Assembly: GCA_910585665.1 (NCBI GenBank)
Contig: CAJUFI010000011.1
Span: forward strand, 38,642 to 82,460
Source of the DNA: an uncultured Acetatifactor sp.
Lineage (GTDB): Bacteria > Bacillota > Clostridia > Lachnospirales > Lachnospiraceae
Length of the DNA stretch: 43,819 nucleotides
Reading direction: 5' to 3'
Below are positions 1 to 7,826 of the stretch, piece by piece. Below the pieces are notes generated by a model. That model ran no database searches, was not told the DNA's origin, and saw only the letters and a list, made by a program, of their open reading frames with translations. How positions within the stretch are numbered: position 1 is the stretch's first letter; each line of letters begins with the position of its first letter. The position numbers and the translations under genes were made by a program.

Positions 1-203
1 CCAGTTCCGCAACACTCCCTCCAGTACCATTTCCTGGCGGAAAGACAGTCCGCTGACCTGCAGCCGCCTTCTTTCCGGGCACTGGACGGAGCGTTGCTGT
101 TCCCAGTTCCGCAACACTCCCTCCAGTACCATTTCCTGGCGGAAAGACAGTCCGCTGCTCTGCAGCCGCCTTCTTTCCGGGCACTGGACGGAGCGTTGCT
201 GTT
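1..203. repeat. 102-bp tandem direct repeat after fabG
   Basis: Two copies in direct tandem (1-101 and 103-203, period 102 bp) differ only at two adjacent bases (AC at 56-57, CT in the second copy). The array touches the window edge, so more copies may lie to the left. It sits on the 3' side of fabG, where the next fatty acid gene (often fabF in related operons) would be expected. The period equals 34 codons, so a frame open in one copy stays open in the next; on the minus strand the frame that follows the fabG stop codon is open to the edge. I see no start codon with a ribosome binding site, so I treat it as non-coding. There is no gene from 1 to 217. Confidence 0.85.
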
Positions 204-217
204 TTATAGTTCCGGGG

Positions 218-988
218 TCAGGTCATGCCGCCGTCCACGCAGATGACCTGGCCTGTGATATAGTCCGACATGCTGCCTGCCAGAAAGGCCACCAGATTGG
301 CCACATCCAGGGCGCTTCCCATCCTGCCCATGGGAATGGCGGACACCGCGGCCTCCCTGGCCCGCTCAGGCAGGGCGGCCGTCATCTCCGTCTCGATGAA
401 GCCCGGTGCCACCGCGTTGACACAGATATTCCTGCTGGCCAACTCCTTTGCCACGCTTTTCGTCAGTCCGATCAGCCCTGCCTTGGAGGCGGAATAGTTC
501 GACTGCCCCGCGTTGCCCAGCACGCCTGACACGGAGGAGATATTGATGATCTTGCCCCTGCGCTGCTTCAGGAAATACCTGGACAGATGGCGGATGGTGT
601 TGAACGCGCCTTTCAGATTCGTATCCAAGACACTGTCGTAGTCATTTTCAGACAGCCGCATGATCAGATTGTCCCGTGTGATGCCGGCGTTGTTCACCAG
701 AATGTCCACATGTTCATGCTTTCCGATGATTTCCTCCACCATCCTGCCGCAGGCATCGAAATCGGACACATCGCAGCCGATGGCCTCCGCCTGTCCGCCC
801 GCGGTCTCTATCTGCTCCACTACCTCCAGGGCCCGCTCTCTGGAGCCGTTGTAATTGACCAGCACCCTGGCGCCCTGCCCTGCAAGGACCAGAGCGATGG
901 CCCTGCCGATTCCCCGGCCTGCGCCCGTCACCAACGCCACCTTGCCCGCAAGCCCGTTTCCGGTTCCCAGTCTGTTCTCCTCTTCCAT
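218..988 (-). CDS. fabG: 3-oxoacyl-[acyl-carrier-protein] reductase FabG
   Basis: NADPH-dependent reduction of 3-ketoacyl-ACP to 3-hydroxyacyl-ACP in the cytosolic type II fatty acid elongation cycle. The 256-aa protein is a classical short-chain dehydrogenase: a TGAGRGIG nucleotide-binding turn near residues 21-28, an NNAG motif, the catalytic Ser in NISSVSG, the YSASK Tyr/Lys pair, and a C-terminal VDGGMT ending typical of FabG. The ATG at 988 follows a GGAGG box at 8 bases. It is the fourth gene of acpP-fabK-fabD-fabG, 126 bp after fabD; that spacer shows no gene. The operon context separates it from other SDR enzymes. An N-terminal tail of about 12 residues before the Rossmann fold is slightly longer than usual. 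Confidence 0.95.
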   Translation of the reverse strand: MEEENRLGTGNGLAGKVALVTGAGRGIGRAIALVLAGQGARVLVNYNGSRERALEVVEQIETAGGQAEAIGCDVSDFDACGRMVEEIIGKHEHVDILVNNAGITRDNLIMRLSENDYDSVLDTNLKGAFNTIRHLSRYFLKQRRGKIINISSVSGVLGNAGQSNYSASKAGLIGLTKSVAKELASRNICVNAVAPGFIETEMTAALPERAREAAVSAIPMGRMGSALDVANLVAFLAGSMSDYITGQVICVDGGMT

Positions 989-1114
989 GTTTCCATCCTC
1001 CCTTTGGGCCAGTCGGCCATTGTCGTTTTATGCGCTTGCCTCGGACACGTTCCGGATGCCCGGAAGGCCATGCTCCCTGTTCCAGTCCCTGTGTCCAGGG
1101 CTCCCGGAAGGCAT

Positions 1115-2044
1115 CTATGCTTCCTGGCCGAAGAATGCCGTCACTGCGTCCACGTCCTCCACCTTCGCCACATTCAGCACCTTCGCGTCCCGGCTCATTT
1201 TCTTCAGAAAACCGGCCAGCGTCCGACCCGGCCCAATCTCGATGAACGTGTCCACGCCGTCCGCCAGCATCCTCTCCATGGTCTCCCGCCATCTCACGGT
1301 GGAGGAGACCTGCCTGGCCAGGAGCCCCTTGATGGGGGCGCTGTCCGTCACATAATCTGCCTCCACATTGCACAGATAGGGAATCTCGGGGGCCTTCACC
1401 GATACTTTTTCAAGCTCCGCCGCCAGCTTCTCCCCCGCGCCAGCAAGAAGGGCGGAATGGAAAGGCCCGCTGACCTTCAATGGCACACAGCGCTTCGCAC
1501 CGGCCTCCTGGAGCTTTTCACAGGCCGCCTGGACTGCCTGGGCCTCCCCTGTAATCACGATCTGTCCGGGGCAGTTGTCATTGGCGATGGACACCGTCCC
1601 GGAAGTCTCCTCACAGACGCGCCCTATGGTGTCTGCGTCCAGGCCCAGCACCGCCGCCATGGCGCCGCCCACCGGGTAGGCCTCCTGCATGAAGATGCCC
1701 CGGCAGCGGATCAGCCAGAACAGCTCCGGCAGCTCCATCACCCCGGCAGCCGCCAGGGCGCCGTACTCCCCCAGGCTTAAGCCCGCGGCGCAGTCCGCAT
1801 GGATTCCCTTCTGCTCCAGCACCTTTAAGATTGCCACCTCTGTAGCCAACATGGCGATCTGTGTATACTCCGTGACGTCCAGCCTGTCGTTCTCCGTAAA
1901 GCACAGCTGTGCCACATCCATGCCGGCGGCTTCCCCTGCCGTCACATATACCTTCTTCGCAATATCATATGTCTCGAAAAAATCCTTCCCCATGCCGCTG
2001 TACTGCGCGCCCTGTCCCGGAAAGATAAACGCTGTCTTGCCCAT
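1115..2044 (-). CDS. fabD: Malonyl-CoA:ACP transacylase FabD
   Basis: Moves malonyl from CoA to ACP, supplying the two-carbon donor for elongation. The 309-aa protein opens with the FabD signature FPGQGAQ, has the nucleophile Ser in GLSLGEYGAL and the catalytic His in the SGPFHS motif. The nucleophile elbow has Leu where E. coli FabD has His (GHSLGEY); I believe this variant is common in clostridial FabD, so it is not taken as a defect. I chose the ATG at 2044 (MGKTAFIF) over an ATG 12 bases upstream, because the upstream one lies one base from the AAAGG box. It sits between fabK and fabG in the fatty acid operon. Confidence 0.95.
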   Translation of the reverse strand: MGKTAFIFPGQGAQYSGMGKDFFETYDIAKKVYVTAGEAAGMDVAQLCFTENDRLDVTEYTQIAMLATEVAILKVLEQKGIHADCAAGLSLGEYGALAAAGVMELPELFWLIRCRGIFMQEAYPVGGAMAAVLGLDADTIGRVCEETSGTVSIANDNCPGQIVITGEAQAVQAACEKLQEAGAKRCVPLKVSGPFHSALLAGAGEKLAAELEKVSVKAPEIPYLCNVEADYVTDSAPIKGLLARQVSSTVRWRETMERMLADGVDTFIEIGPGRTLAGFLKKMSRDAKVLNVAKVEDVDAVTAFFGQEA

Positions 2045-2073
2045 TCTGATTCCCATACCTTTCTGCTGCCGCC

Positions 2074-3006
2074 TTACATGGCCCGATTTCCAAGAAGCCC
2101 CGCGGCCTGGCCCATGATTTCCTCTATCATCTCTTTACAGGTCTGCTCCCTGCTCACCAGGCCCGCGATCTGCCCTGCCATCAGGGTGCCGTTCACGGTA
2201 TCGCCCTCCATCACAGCCTTGCGCAGCGCGCCCAAAGTCAGCTGCTCCAGCTCTTCAAAGGAAGCGCCGGCCTTTTCCTTCTTCAGATACTCCCTGGTCA
2301 TGGGGTTGCGCAGCTGCCTCACCGGATGCCCGTGGCTCATTCCCGTCACCTCGGAATCGATATCCCTGGCACCGATGATCTTCTTCTTGTAGGCATCATG
2401 GGCGATGGACTCCTGCGCCACCACGAAACGGGTGCCCATCTGCACGGCCTCCGCGCCCAGCATGAAAGCTGCGGCAACCCCTCTGCCGTCCGCGATTCCT
2501 CCCGCCGCGATCACCGGGATATGTACCGCGTCCGCCACCTGAGGCACCAGCGCCATGGTGGTCGTGGAACCAATGTGCCCGCCGGATTCCATCCCTTCGG
2601 CCACCACCGCGTCCGCCCCGGCCCGCTCCATCATGCGCGCCATAGCCACGCTGGCCACCACCGGAATCACCTTCACGCCCGCCTCTTTCCAGGCGGCCAT
2701 GTACTTGCCGGGATTGCCCGCGCCGGTGGTCACCGCCTTCACGCCTTCCCGGACCACTACCTGAGCGATTTCGTCCGCCTCCGGATTCATCAGCATGATG
2801 TTCACACCGAAAGGACGGTCCGTCATGGCGCGGCACTTCCTGATCTGCTCCTCCACGAACTGGGCCGGAGCCCCTCCTGCGCCGATGATGCCGAAGCCCC
2901 CTGCCTCGGACACCGCAGCCGCCAGACAGGCCTCGGCCACCCAGGCCATGCCCCCCTGGATCAGGGGATGTTCTATCCCTAAAAGCTCTGTTATCCTCGT
3001 CTTCAT
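2074..3006 (-). CDS. fabK: Enoyl-[acyl-carrier-protein] reductase II FabK
   Basis: FMN- and NAD(P)H-dependent enoyl-ACP reductase completing each fatty acid elongation round; the functional replacement of FabI in many Firmicutes and intrinsically insensitive to triclosan (family knowledge). The 310-aa protein is a nitronate-monooxygenase-like TIM barrel: HPLIQGGMAW at residues 15-24, GIIGAGG, an ESGGHIGS stretch, VIAAGGIADGRG and GAEAVQMGTRF flavin/phosphate-binding motifs. Start at 3006 (MKTRITELLG) has GGGGAG about 8 bases upstream. It lies 20 bp after acpP and 29 bp before fabD, which favours FabK over true 2-nitropropane dioxygenase. No fabI is visible in the window. Confidence 0.93.
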   Translation of the reverse strand: MKTRITELLGIEHPLIQGGMAWVAEACLAAAVSEAGGFGIIGAGGAPAQFVEEQIRKCRAMTDRPFGVNIMLMNPEADEIAQVVVREGVKAVTTGAGNPGKYMAAWKEAGVKVIPVVASVAMARMMERAGADAVVAEGMESGGHIGSTTTMALVPQVADAVHIPVIAAGGIADGRGVAAAFMLGAEAVQMGTRFVVAQESIAHDAYKKKIIGARDIDSEVTGMSHGHPVRQLRNPMTREYLKKEKAGASFEELEQLTLGALRKAVMEGDTVNGTLMAGQIAGLVSREQTCKEMIEEIMGQAAGLLGNRAM

Positions 3007-3026
3007 GTTCTGCTCCCCGGCGCGAA

Positions 3027-3260
3027 TCACATTTCAATTCCCTTGGCCGTCAGGTACTCCACCACATCTCCCACCGTCGCCAGCTTCTCCAGATCCTCAG
3101 AGGGGATCTCCACCTCGAACTCGTCCTCCAGCGCCATCACAAGCTCGAACAGATCCAGGGAATCCGCGTCCAAATCGTCCTTGAAGCTGGTGGCCTCCGT
3201 AATCTGTGTGCCTTCCGCGTTCAGTTTCTCTTCGATGATCTCCTTCAACTTGTCAAACAT
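3027..3260 (-). CDS. acpP: Acyl carrier protein
   Basis: Carries growing acyl chains as 4'-phosphopantetheine thioesters. This 77-aa acidic protein has the attachment serine in DADSLDLFELV (Ser about 34) and the usual four-helix ACP pattern with a second conserved acidic helix (ALEDEFEVEIP). Start at 3260 follows AAAGGAG. It is the first gene of the operon, preceded by an AT-rich region with three FabT-like palindromes, so it probably heads the regulated transcript. Confidence 0.96.
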   Translation of the reverse strand: MFDKLKEIIEEKLNAEGTQITEATSFKDDLDADSLDLFELVMALEDEFEVEIPSEDLEKLATVGDVVEYLTAKGIEM

Positions 3261-3319
3261 GTCTTCTTCTCCTTTTTTTGTTTTCTACTGTTGCTGGTTT
3301 TAAAAACTATATGAGATAG

Positions 3320-3364
3320 TTTGAATGTCAATATGTTTGATAATCAAGATATTTGAATATCAAA
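3320..3364 (-). promoter_or_regulatory. Three FabT-like operator palindromes before the fab operon
   Basis: Three 13-bp palindromes sit at 3320-3332 (TTTGAATGTCAAT), 3336-3348 (TTTGATAATCAAG) and 3352-3364 (TTTGAATATCAAA), with centres exactly 16 bp apart. They resemble the TTTGATTATCAAA-type operator of the MarR-family regulator FabT known from streptococci. On the minus strand the first box contains a TTGACA (3331-3326) that is a plausible -35 for acpP, though the -10 is unclear (TATAGT only 14 bp on). A degenerate fourth match (3368-3380) keeps the same register. No regulator gene is in the window; the assignment is an inference. Confidence 0.6.
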
Positions 3365-3432
3365 CCATTTGGAATGATAACGCTATCGAAGGGAAATGTC
3401 AATAGGAATCTGGTATTTTTAGAAAAATATAG

Positions 3433-3438
3433 TATAAT
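3433..3438 (+). promoter_or_regulatory. -10 element for msrC
   Basis: A perfect TATAAT lies 64 bp before the msrC start in an AT-rich stretch. No good -35 is seen at 16-18 bp upstream, so this may need an activator. It is divergent from the fab promoter, with the FabT-like boxes between the two. Confidence 0.45.
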
Positions 3439-3502
3439 TATCCAGAGGGCGAGGCCTGCCTCAGCGCAAATCTGCCGCGCCCGTCAGAAAGGACATGCAG
3501 CC

Positions 3503-4024
3503 ATGAAGAATCAGACGGATTATATTTTGCTGTGCCAGCAGCTGGAGGCCCTGACGGAAGGGGAGCGGGACACTATCGCCAATCTGGCCAACGCCTCTGC
3601 GGCATTTCATATGAATCTCAGCGACATCAACTGGGTTGGCTTCTACCTGGCGCGGGAGGGCCAGCTGATCCTGGGGCCTTTCCAGGGCAGGCCCGCCTGC
3701 GTCCGCATCGCATTCGGAAAAGGGGTCTGCGGCACGGCAGCCGCCACGGGCGAGACGCAGTTGGTAGCCAATGTCCACGAATTTGCCGGGCACATCGCCT
3801 GCGACGCCGCCTCCAACTCGGAGATCGTGGTCCCCATCCGCCACGCCGGAAAGCTTGTGGCCCTGCTGGACATCGACAGCCCTTCCTTTGGCCGGTTCAC
3901 CCAGGACGACCGGGAGGGATTGGAGCGGTGCGCGGCTCTTCTGGGGGAGGCATGTGACTGGGCTGTCGGCGGAGCTGCCGCTTTCCGCCGGCCCGCCACG
4001 GACCCTGCCGCCGAAAAGCCCTGA
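3503..4024 (+). CDS. msrC: Free methionine-(R)-sulfoxide reductase (GAF domain)
   Basis: Reduces free L-methionine-(R)-sulfoxide, an oxidative-damage repair step in the cytosol. The 173-aa protein is a single GAF domain with the fRMsr signature: NWVGFYL, GPFQGRPAC, FGKGVCGTAA, HIACDAASNSEIVVP. The three expected cysteines are present at Cys66, Cys76 and Cys100, with the same 10- and 24-residue spacing as Cys84/94/118 of E. coli YebR. I chose ATG 3503 (MKNQTDY), preceded by AGAAAGGA; the frame is open further upstream but without support. The C-terminal 20 residues are Pro/Ala-rich and probably disordered. Confidence 0.92.
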   Translation: MKNQTDYILLCQQLEALTEGERDTIANLANASAAFHMNLSDINWVGFYLAREGQLILGPFQGRPACVRIAFGKGVCGTAAATGETQLVANVHEFAGHIACDAASNSEIVVPIRHAGKLVALLDIDSPSFGRFTQDDREGLERCAALLGEACDWAVGGAAAFRRPATDPAAEKP

Positions 4025-4031
4025 CGGGATA

Positions 4032-4060
4032 TGGACTGAGACTTGATTATATGGTACAAT
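4032..4060 (+). promoter_or_regulatory. Probable promoter for the LRR protein gene
   Basis: TGGACT (4032-4037), 17 bp, then TACAAT (4055-4060), which has an extended -10 TG. It lies in the 158-bp gap between msrC and the LRR gene, about 115 bp before the start codon. Confidence 0.45.
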
Positions 4061-4182
4061 GACCTTGTTCACAGTGCCCCAGAGAATTTACGGACGCATT
4101 TCTTCGCGGCCGAGAATTCTCTGCCCATATTGGGATGTTGGGCGGAGCAGACACTGGACTATAAATAAGGAGAAAGGAAAAC

Positions 4183-6195
4183 ATGGCAAACGAAATTACC
4201 AAGTGCCCCATGTGCGGCACGAAGCTGAAAATGATGAACGGGCAGATGACCTGTAAGAAATGCGGCTATTACATCCGAAACCAGACAACGCAGTCCGACA
4301 TTCAGGGGCAGGGCAGCGCCTCCTGGCAGAACGGCTCTGCAGGACAGACAGGGGCCTCCGGCCAGTACAACTCAGGGGCCGCCTCACAGTACAACTCAGG
4401 CGCCGCCTCCCAGTCCGCCTCAGGCAGAACAGGAAGCGCCTCCTGGCAGAACGGCTCCTCGCCCCGGCGGAACGCGGAACACAACCCCGCGGTGGGGATT
4501 GCGGTGGCAGCCGTGGCGGTAGTGGCCTGCGTGGCCCTGCTGACAGTCATCATCATCGCCAGATCCGGTGACTTCAGCAATATGCTGCCTAAGCCGGACA
4601 GCGGCTCCCAGGCAAACAGCAGCTCCCCCAGAAACGCAGACCCTTCCGAGGACTCCGGACAGTCGCCTTCTTCCGCCGCGGGAAACAAGACGGCAAGCGC
4701 TTCCATGCCCACCTCCAGCTTCTTCCAGCAGGTGGCGGAGTACATCTGGGGCAAGCCCTGCAGCAGCATCACCGCGGAAGAGTACGCCAGCCTCACGGCC
4801 ATCCAGATCAACCGGGACGAGAAGAGCATCACCTACCAGCTGGACGATGGCGATGCCCAGACGGTCACCTACCAGAGCGATGCAGGTTTGGCTCTGTCCG
4901 ACCTGTCCTGTTTCACCGGACTGGAATGGATTTCCATCGACGACGATTTACAGCGAGGGGATCTTAAGGGGTTGAATTCCCTCTATGGTCTCTATTCGGA
5001 GAACACCCTGGAGGAACAGCTGAAAATCGTTCCCAATCCCGAGTACATCACCAGCCTGGGGATCACGGACACTTTCCTGAAGAGCAGCCTGGCCGGGCTG
5101 GACGCCTTCCCCAACCTGGAATACCTTTCTGTGGATTATTCCGGACTTGAGGACATCTCGGCCCTGACCGATTTCCCGAACCTGTTGGGCCTGACCCTGG
5201 AGAACTGCGACCGGCTCACCGATTTCAGCCCCCTCATGTCCCTGACCAGCCTGGAGCAGCTCAGCATTGAGTCCCCCCAGCTCAAAAGCATCGATTTCGT
5301 CCGGAACATGCCCATGCTCACCGAATTAAGCGTGGAAACCGGACAAGTCACCAGCATCGATGCCCTGGAGAGCTGCCCGGCACTGGAATACCTGTACCTG
5401 TATCTGGACGAAGCCTACAGCATGAACGATTACTCCGTCATTGGGAACCTGACGCTCCTGAAAGAACTGGTCCTGGAGATGGACTGGGGCCACAACAGCT
5501 CTCTGCCCTCCTTCTCGGCCCTGACGGACCTGGAGTATCTGGCCGTGAAGAACGCCGGCGACCTTACCGCTTTGCAGGAAGCCCAGAGCATATCCTATCT
5601 CTCCCTGGAGAACTGCTCCGGGAACACCTTTGAGGCGATAGCCTCCCTACAGTCCCTGATGGCCCTTTACATCAACGATTTCTCCTCCTATGTCAGCTCC
5701 CTGGAGCCGCTGACCCGCCTGCCCAACCTGACCCTGCTCAGCCTGGAAGACACTTCTGTCTTCGGAAACGTGGAGGAGCTTTTCGGTATCCCCACCCTGC
5801 AAACCCTCTACCTTGACGAGTGCCAGATCGGCCTGGACTTTGACAACATGCCCACCAACGAGAACCTGACGGCCCTGTCCTTAAGCGGCACCGCCGTCCT
5901 GTACGATCCCACTTACAACAACGGGAATAAGGTAAACCTGGCGGACCATTACGACATGTTCGACCATTTTCCGAACCTGACGGAGCTGTACCTGGCCTCC
6001 CTGCAGATAGACAGCCTGGACTTCGTGGAGAAGCTCCCTCATCTGCAGTATCTGGACATCACGGACAACAATGTGACCAGCTTAAAGCCGCTGGAACAGT
6101 TAAGCGATTTCCAGGCGGTCTGGTGCGGGAAGAACACCATCCTGGAGAGCCCCTCCGAGGACAGCGGCATCACAGTGTACACGACGGAATATTGA
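4183..6195 (+). CDS. Zinc-ribbon, single-TM, leucine-rich-repeat protein
   Basis: Likely a membrane-anchored surface protein; exact role unknown. The 670-aa protein has an N-terminal zinc ribbon with Cys8, Cys11, Cys24 and Cys27 (two CxxC pairs), then a Ser/Gly/Gln/Asn-rich linker with repeats (QYNSGAAS twice, SASWQNGS twice), one TM helix at about 103-126, a Ser/Pro-rich stretch, and from about residue 235 to 650 many irregular leucine-rich repeats of the internalin type (LTxLExLxL pattern). The linker duplication is also visible in DNA: an exact 23-bp direct repeat at 4315-4337 and 4435-4457. The N-terminus is predicted cytosolic and the LRR extracellular. Start ATG 4183 has AAGGAGAAAGG upstream. 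LRRs suggest protein binding (adhesion or scaffolding), which is inference. Confidence 0.8.
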   Translation: MANEITKCPMCGTKLKMMNGQMTCKKCGYYIRNQTTQSDIQGQGSASWQNGSAGQTGASGQYNSGAASQYNSGAASQSASGRTGSASWQNGSSPRRNAEHNPAVGIAVAAVAVVACVALLTVIIIARSGDFSNMLPKPDSGSQANSSSPRNADPSEDSGQSPSSAAGNKTASASMPTSSFFQQVAEYIWGKPCSSITAEEYASLTAIQINRDEKSITYQLDDGDAQTVTYQSDAGLALSDLSCFTGLEWISIDDDLQRGDLKGLNSLYGLYSENTLEEQLKIVPNPEYITSLGITDTFLKSSLAGLDAFPNLEYLSVDYSGLEDISALTDFPNLLGLTLENCDRLTDFSPLMSLTSLEQLSIESPQLKSIDFVRNMPMLTELSVETGQVTSIDALESCPALEYLYLYLDEAYSMNDYSVIGNLTLLKELVLEMDWGHNSSLPSFSALTDLEYLAVKNAGDLTALQEAQSISYLSLENCSGNTFEAIASLQSLMALYINDFSSYVSSLEPLTRLPNLTLLSLEDTSVFGNVEELFGIPTLQTLYLDECQIGLDFDNMPTNENLTALSLSGTAVLYDPTYNNGNKVNLADHYDMFDHFPNLTELYLASLQIDSLDFVEKLPHLQYLDITDNNVTSLKPLEQLSDFQAVWCGKNTILESPSEDSGITVYTTEY

Positions 6196-6232
6196 GCCTG
6201 GTTCTGCCCCTCTGCCGCCGGCGGCTGAATCC

Positions 6233-6252
6233 ATTTTCCGACAGTTCCCAAG
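6233..6252 (+). repeat. Remnant of the right end of the 107-bp palindromic element
   Basis: Nineteen of 20 bases match the right terminus of the 107-bp element (compare 42363-42382), including an exact ATTTTCCGACAGTTCC. The rest of the element is absent. It lies 38 bp after the LRR gene stop. Confidence 0.5.
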
Positions 6253-6282
6253 GGCGGTCACGGGGCAAACGATAACAGAACT

Positions 6283-6313
6283 TCAGGGGGAGCAGCATCC
6301 GTGCTCCCCCTGA
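6283..6313. terminator. Strong 12-bp hairpin after the LRR gene
   Basis: Perfect inverted repeat TCAGGGGGAGCA (6283-6294) and TGCTCCCCCTGA (6302-6313) with a 7-base loop. No T-run follows, so it may be a factor-dependent terminator or an mRNA 3'-end stabiliser. The gap 6196-6621 also holds the repeat remnant, a promoter and a riboswitch, but no gene. Confidence 0.6.
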
Positions 6314-6379
6314 TGCATATCCAGCGATAATAAATTGACGGAAATACGATGTTTGTCCCCGGGAAAGCCAAAAAACATC

Positions 6380-6409
6380 TTGACAGCCTGCCCCGGCCTG
6401 TGCTACACT
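6380..6409 (+). promoter_or_regulatory. SigA-type promoter of the antiporter transcript
   Basis: TTGACA (6380-6385), 18-bp spacer, TACACT (6404-6409). The predicted start, near 6416, is just before the yybP-ykoY element. Confidence 0.7.
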
Positions 6410-6430
6410 ACCGTAAACGGCGAAAATACC

Positions 6431-6520
6431 TTTATGAGGGAGTAGTCAGCGCGATACGCGTGGCAAGTCAACAAACGCGGCCTCCTGGTCTGGCTTGTCT
6501 TAAATAACGAGACTCATACA
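6431..6520 (+). promoter_or_regulatory. yybP-ykoY (Mn2+-sensing) riboswitch
   Basis: The leader has the hallmarks of the yybP-ykoY motif: a basal stem TATGAG (6433-6438) with CTCATA (6513-6518), the conserved GGAGTAG directly after the 5' strand, AACGAGAC directly before the 3' strand, and an internal arm closing with GGCAAG (6462-6467) and CTTGTC (6494-6499). Known members bind Mn2+ and control metal exporters. Downstream, CCATG and CATGG with a short T-rich tract (6557-6588) could form a weak terminator or antiterminator before the antiporter start. A covariance-model search would settle the call. Confidence 0.8.
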
Positions 6521-6621
6521 TAACTGTAGAAGCGGAAGGTCCTCCGGATTCTGTCCATGTTTTTGCAGCTATGCATGGGTCTTTTCTTTGTCAAAAAATA
6601 CGAAAGAAAGAGGATGAAAAA

Positions 6622-7590
6622 ATGGAACTTGCAATGGTAATCGTGCTGTTTCTGGCAGGCATCATATTTATCGTCAAGGGCGGCGACTATTTCGTGGACG
6701 CGGCGTCCTGGATCGCGGAGGTCAGCGGCATCCCGAAACTGATCGTGGGCGCCACGATCGTCAGCCTGGCCACCACGCTCCCGGAGATGCTGGTGTCCGT
6801 CATGGCGGCGGCCAAGGGAAGCGTGGACATGGCAATCGGAAATGCCGTGGGCAGCGTCACCGCCAACATCGGCCTGATCATGGCCATCTCCCTGATCTGC
6901 ATGCCTGGCGTCATCAAGCGCGCCGATTATCTGATGAAATCCATCCTGATGCTGGCGGCTGCCATCCTGATCGTGATGGCCGGTATGGCAGGGGAGATGG
7001 GGACTGCGCTGACTGTCGCCATGGTCATCGTCTTCCTGTTCTTCCTATGGGAGAACGTCAGTTCTGCCCTGCGCTCCATGAAAACCAACGGCGATACGGA
7101 ACCCCGCCGGAAAGTCAGCGGAAAGAAAGAAGTCGCCGCCAATCTGGTGAAATTCGTGGTGGGCGCAATCGGCATCGTATGGGGCGCGGACCTGCTGGTG
7201 GACAACGGAAGCGCCCTGGCCTCCATGGTGGGCATCCCCGAGCGCGTCATCGGCGTGACCATCATCGCCGTGGGCACCTCCCTGCCTGAGCTGGTCACCA
7301 CCATCACCGCCATCATCAAGAAGCAGTCCTCCCTGTCGGCGGGCAATATCCTGGGAGCGAACATCATCGACCTGACATTGATCTTGCCCCTGAGCTCCCT
7401 GGTCTCCGGAAAAGCCCTCCCCATCGCCGAGACCTCCGCCAGGTTCGACCTGCCCGCCTGTCTGCTGGTGGGATGCATCGCTTTGATCCCCGCCATGCTC
7501 TTCGAGAAATTCCAGAGATGGCAGGGCCTTCTGCTCCTGGCCGTGTACGCCGTCTATCTCTACCTGACCTGCTTCGTTTCTGCTGCCTGA
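6622..7590 (+). CDS. Calcium/sodium antiporter family protein (CaCA), possible Mn2+ exporter
   Basis: Integral membrane cation:cation antiporter of the YrbG/NCX-like CaCA superfamily, 322 aa and about 10 TM helices. The two inverted alpha repeats are clear: GATIVSLATTLPE near residue 43 followed by AIGNAVGSVTANIG, and GVTIIAVGTSLPE near 211 followed by GNILGANIIDLTLIL. The glutamates in TLPE and SLPE are the ion-coordinating residues of the family. I chose ATG 6622 (MELAMVIVLF) because AGAGGA lies 8 bases upstream; the frame stays open to 6571. It sits alone behind a yybP-ykoY riboswitch, so Mn2+ is a plausible substrate in addition to or instead of Ca2+ (inference from regulation). Confidence 0.88.
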   Translation: MELAMVIVLFLAGIIFIVKGGDYFVDAASWIAEVSGIPKLIVGATIVSLATTLPEMLVSVMAAAKGSVDMAIGNAVGSVTANIGLIMAISLICMPGVIKRADYLMKSILMLAAAILIVMAGMAGEMGTALTVAMVIVFLFFLWENVSSALRSMKTNGDTEPRRKVSGKKEVAANLVKFVVGAIGIVWGADLLVDNGSALASMVGIPERVIGVTIIAVGTSLPELVTTITAIIKKQSSLSAGNILGANIIDLTLILPLSSLVSGKALPIAETSARFDLPACLLVGCIALIPAMLFEKFQRWQGLLLLAVYAVYLYLTCFVSAA

Positions 7591-7632
7591 GCCCAGACGG
7601 CCCATACTTTCCGCATATCGCGCAGACTGCCG

Positions 7633-7694
7633 GAGGCTGCCGGAAATAGCCGCGTTCCCGCATATCCCCTGGGGATGCTGTTTTCGGCAGCCTC
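7633..7694 (+). terminator. Two-tier hairpin after the antiporter
   Basis: GAGGCTGCCG (7633-7642) pairs with CGGCAGCCTC (7685-7694); the loop contains a second GCAT-CCCC/GGGG-ATGC hairpin. The trailing TTCT is short. The rest of the 7591-7989 gap holds an ECF-like promoter and no gene. Confidence 0.55.
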
Positions 7695-7826
7695 TTCTGC
7701 GGTTCAGCCGGCATCATTTCCGAAATCCGGCGTTCCCCTTCTTTTCAAAGCATTCCCTGGTAAAAACTGACAGATTGCAGATTCCCCAGGGGGCTTGCCA
7801 TACATCCCCTATTTCCCTAAAATAAG

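Noticed and set aside
989..1114. Possible small gene between fabD and fabG
   Set aside because: No frame with a start and ribosome binding site; nothing beyond short GC-rich inverted repeats.
1745..1795. FabD GLSLGEY lacking the His of GHSLGE
   Set aside because: The nucleophile Ser and the distant catalytic His remain; the Leu variant is familiar in clostridial FabD.
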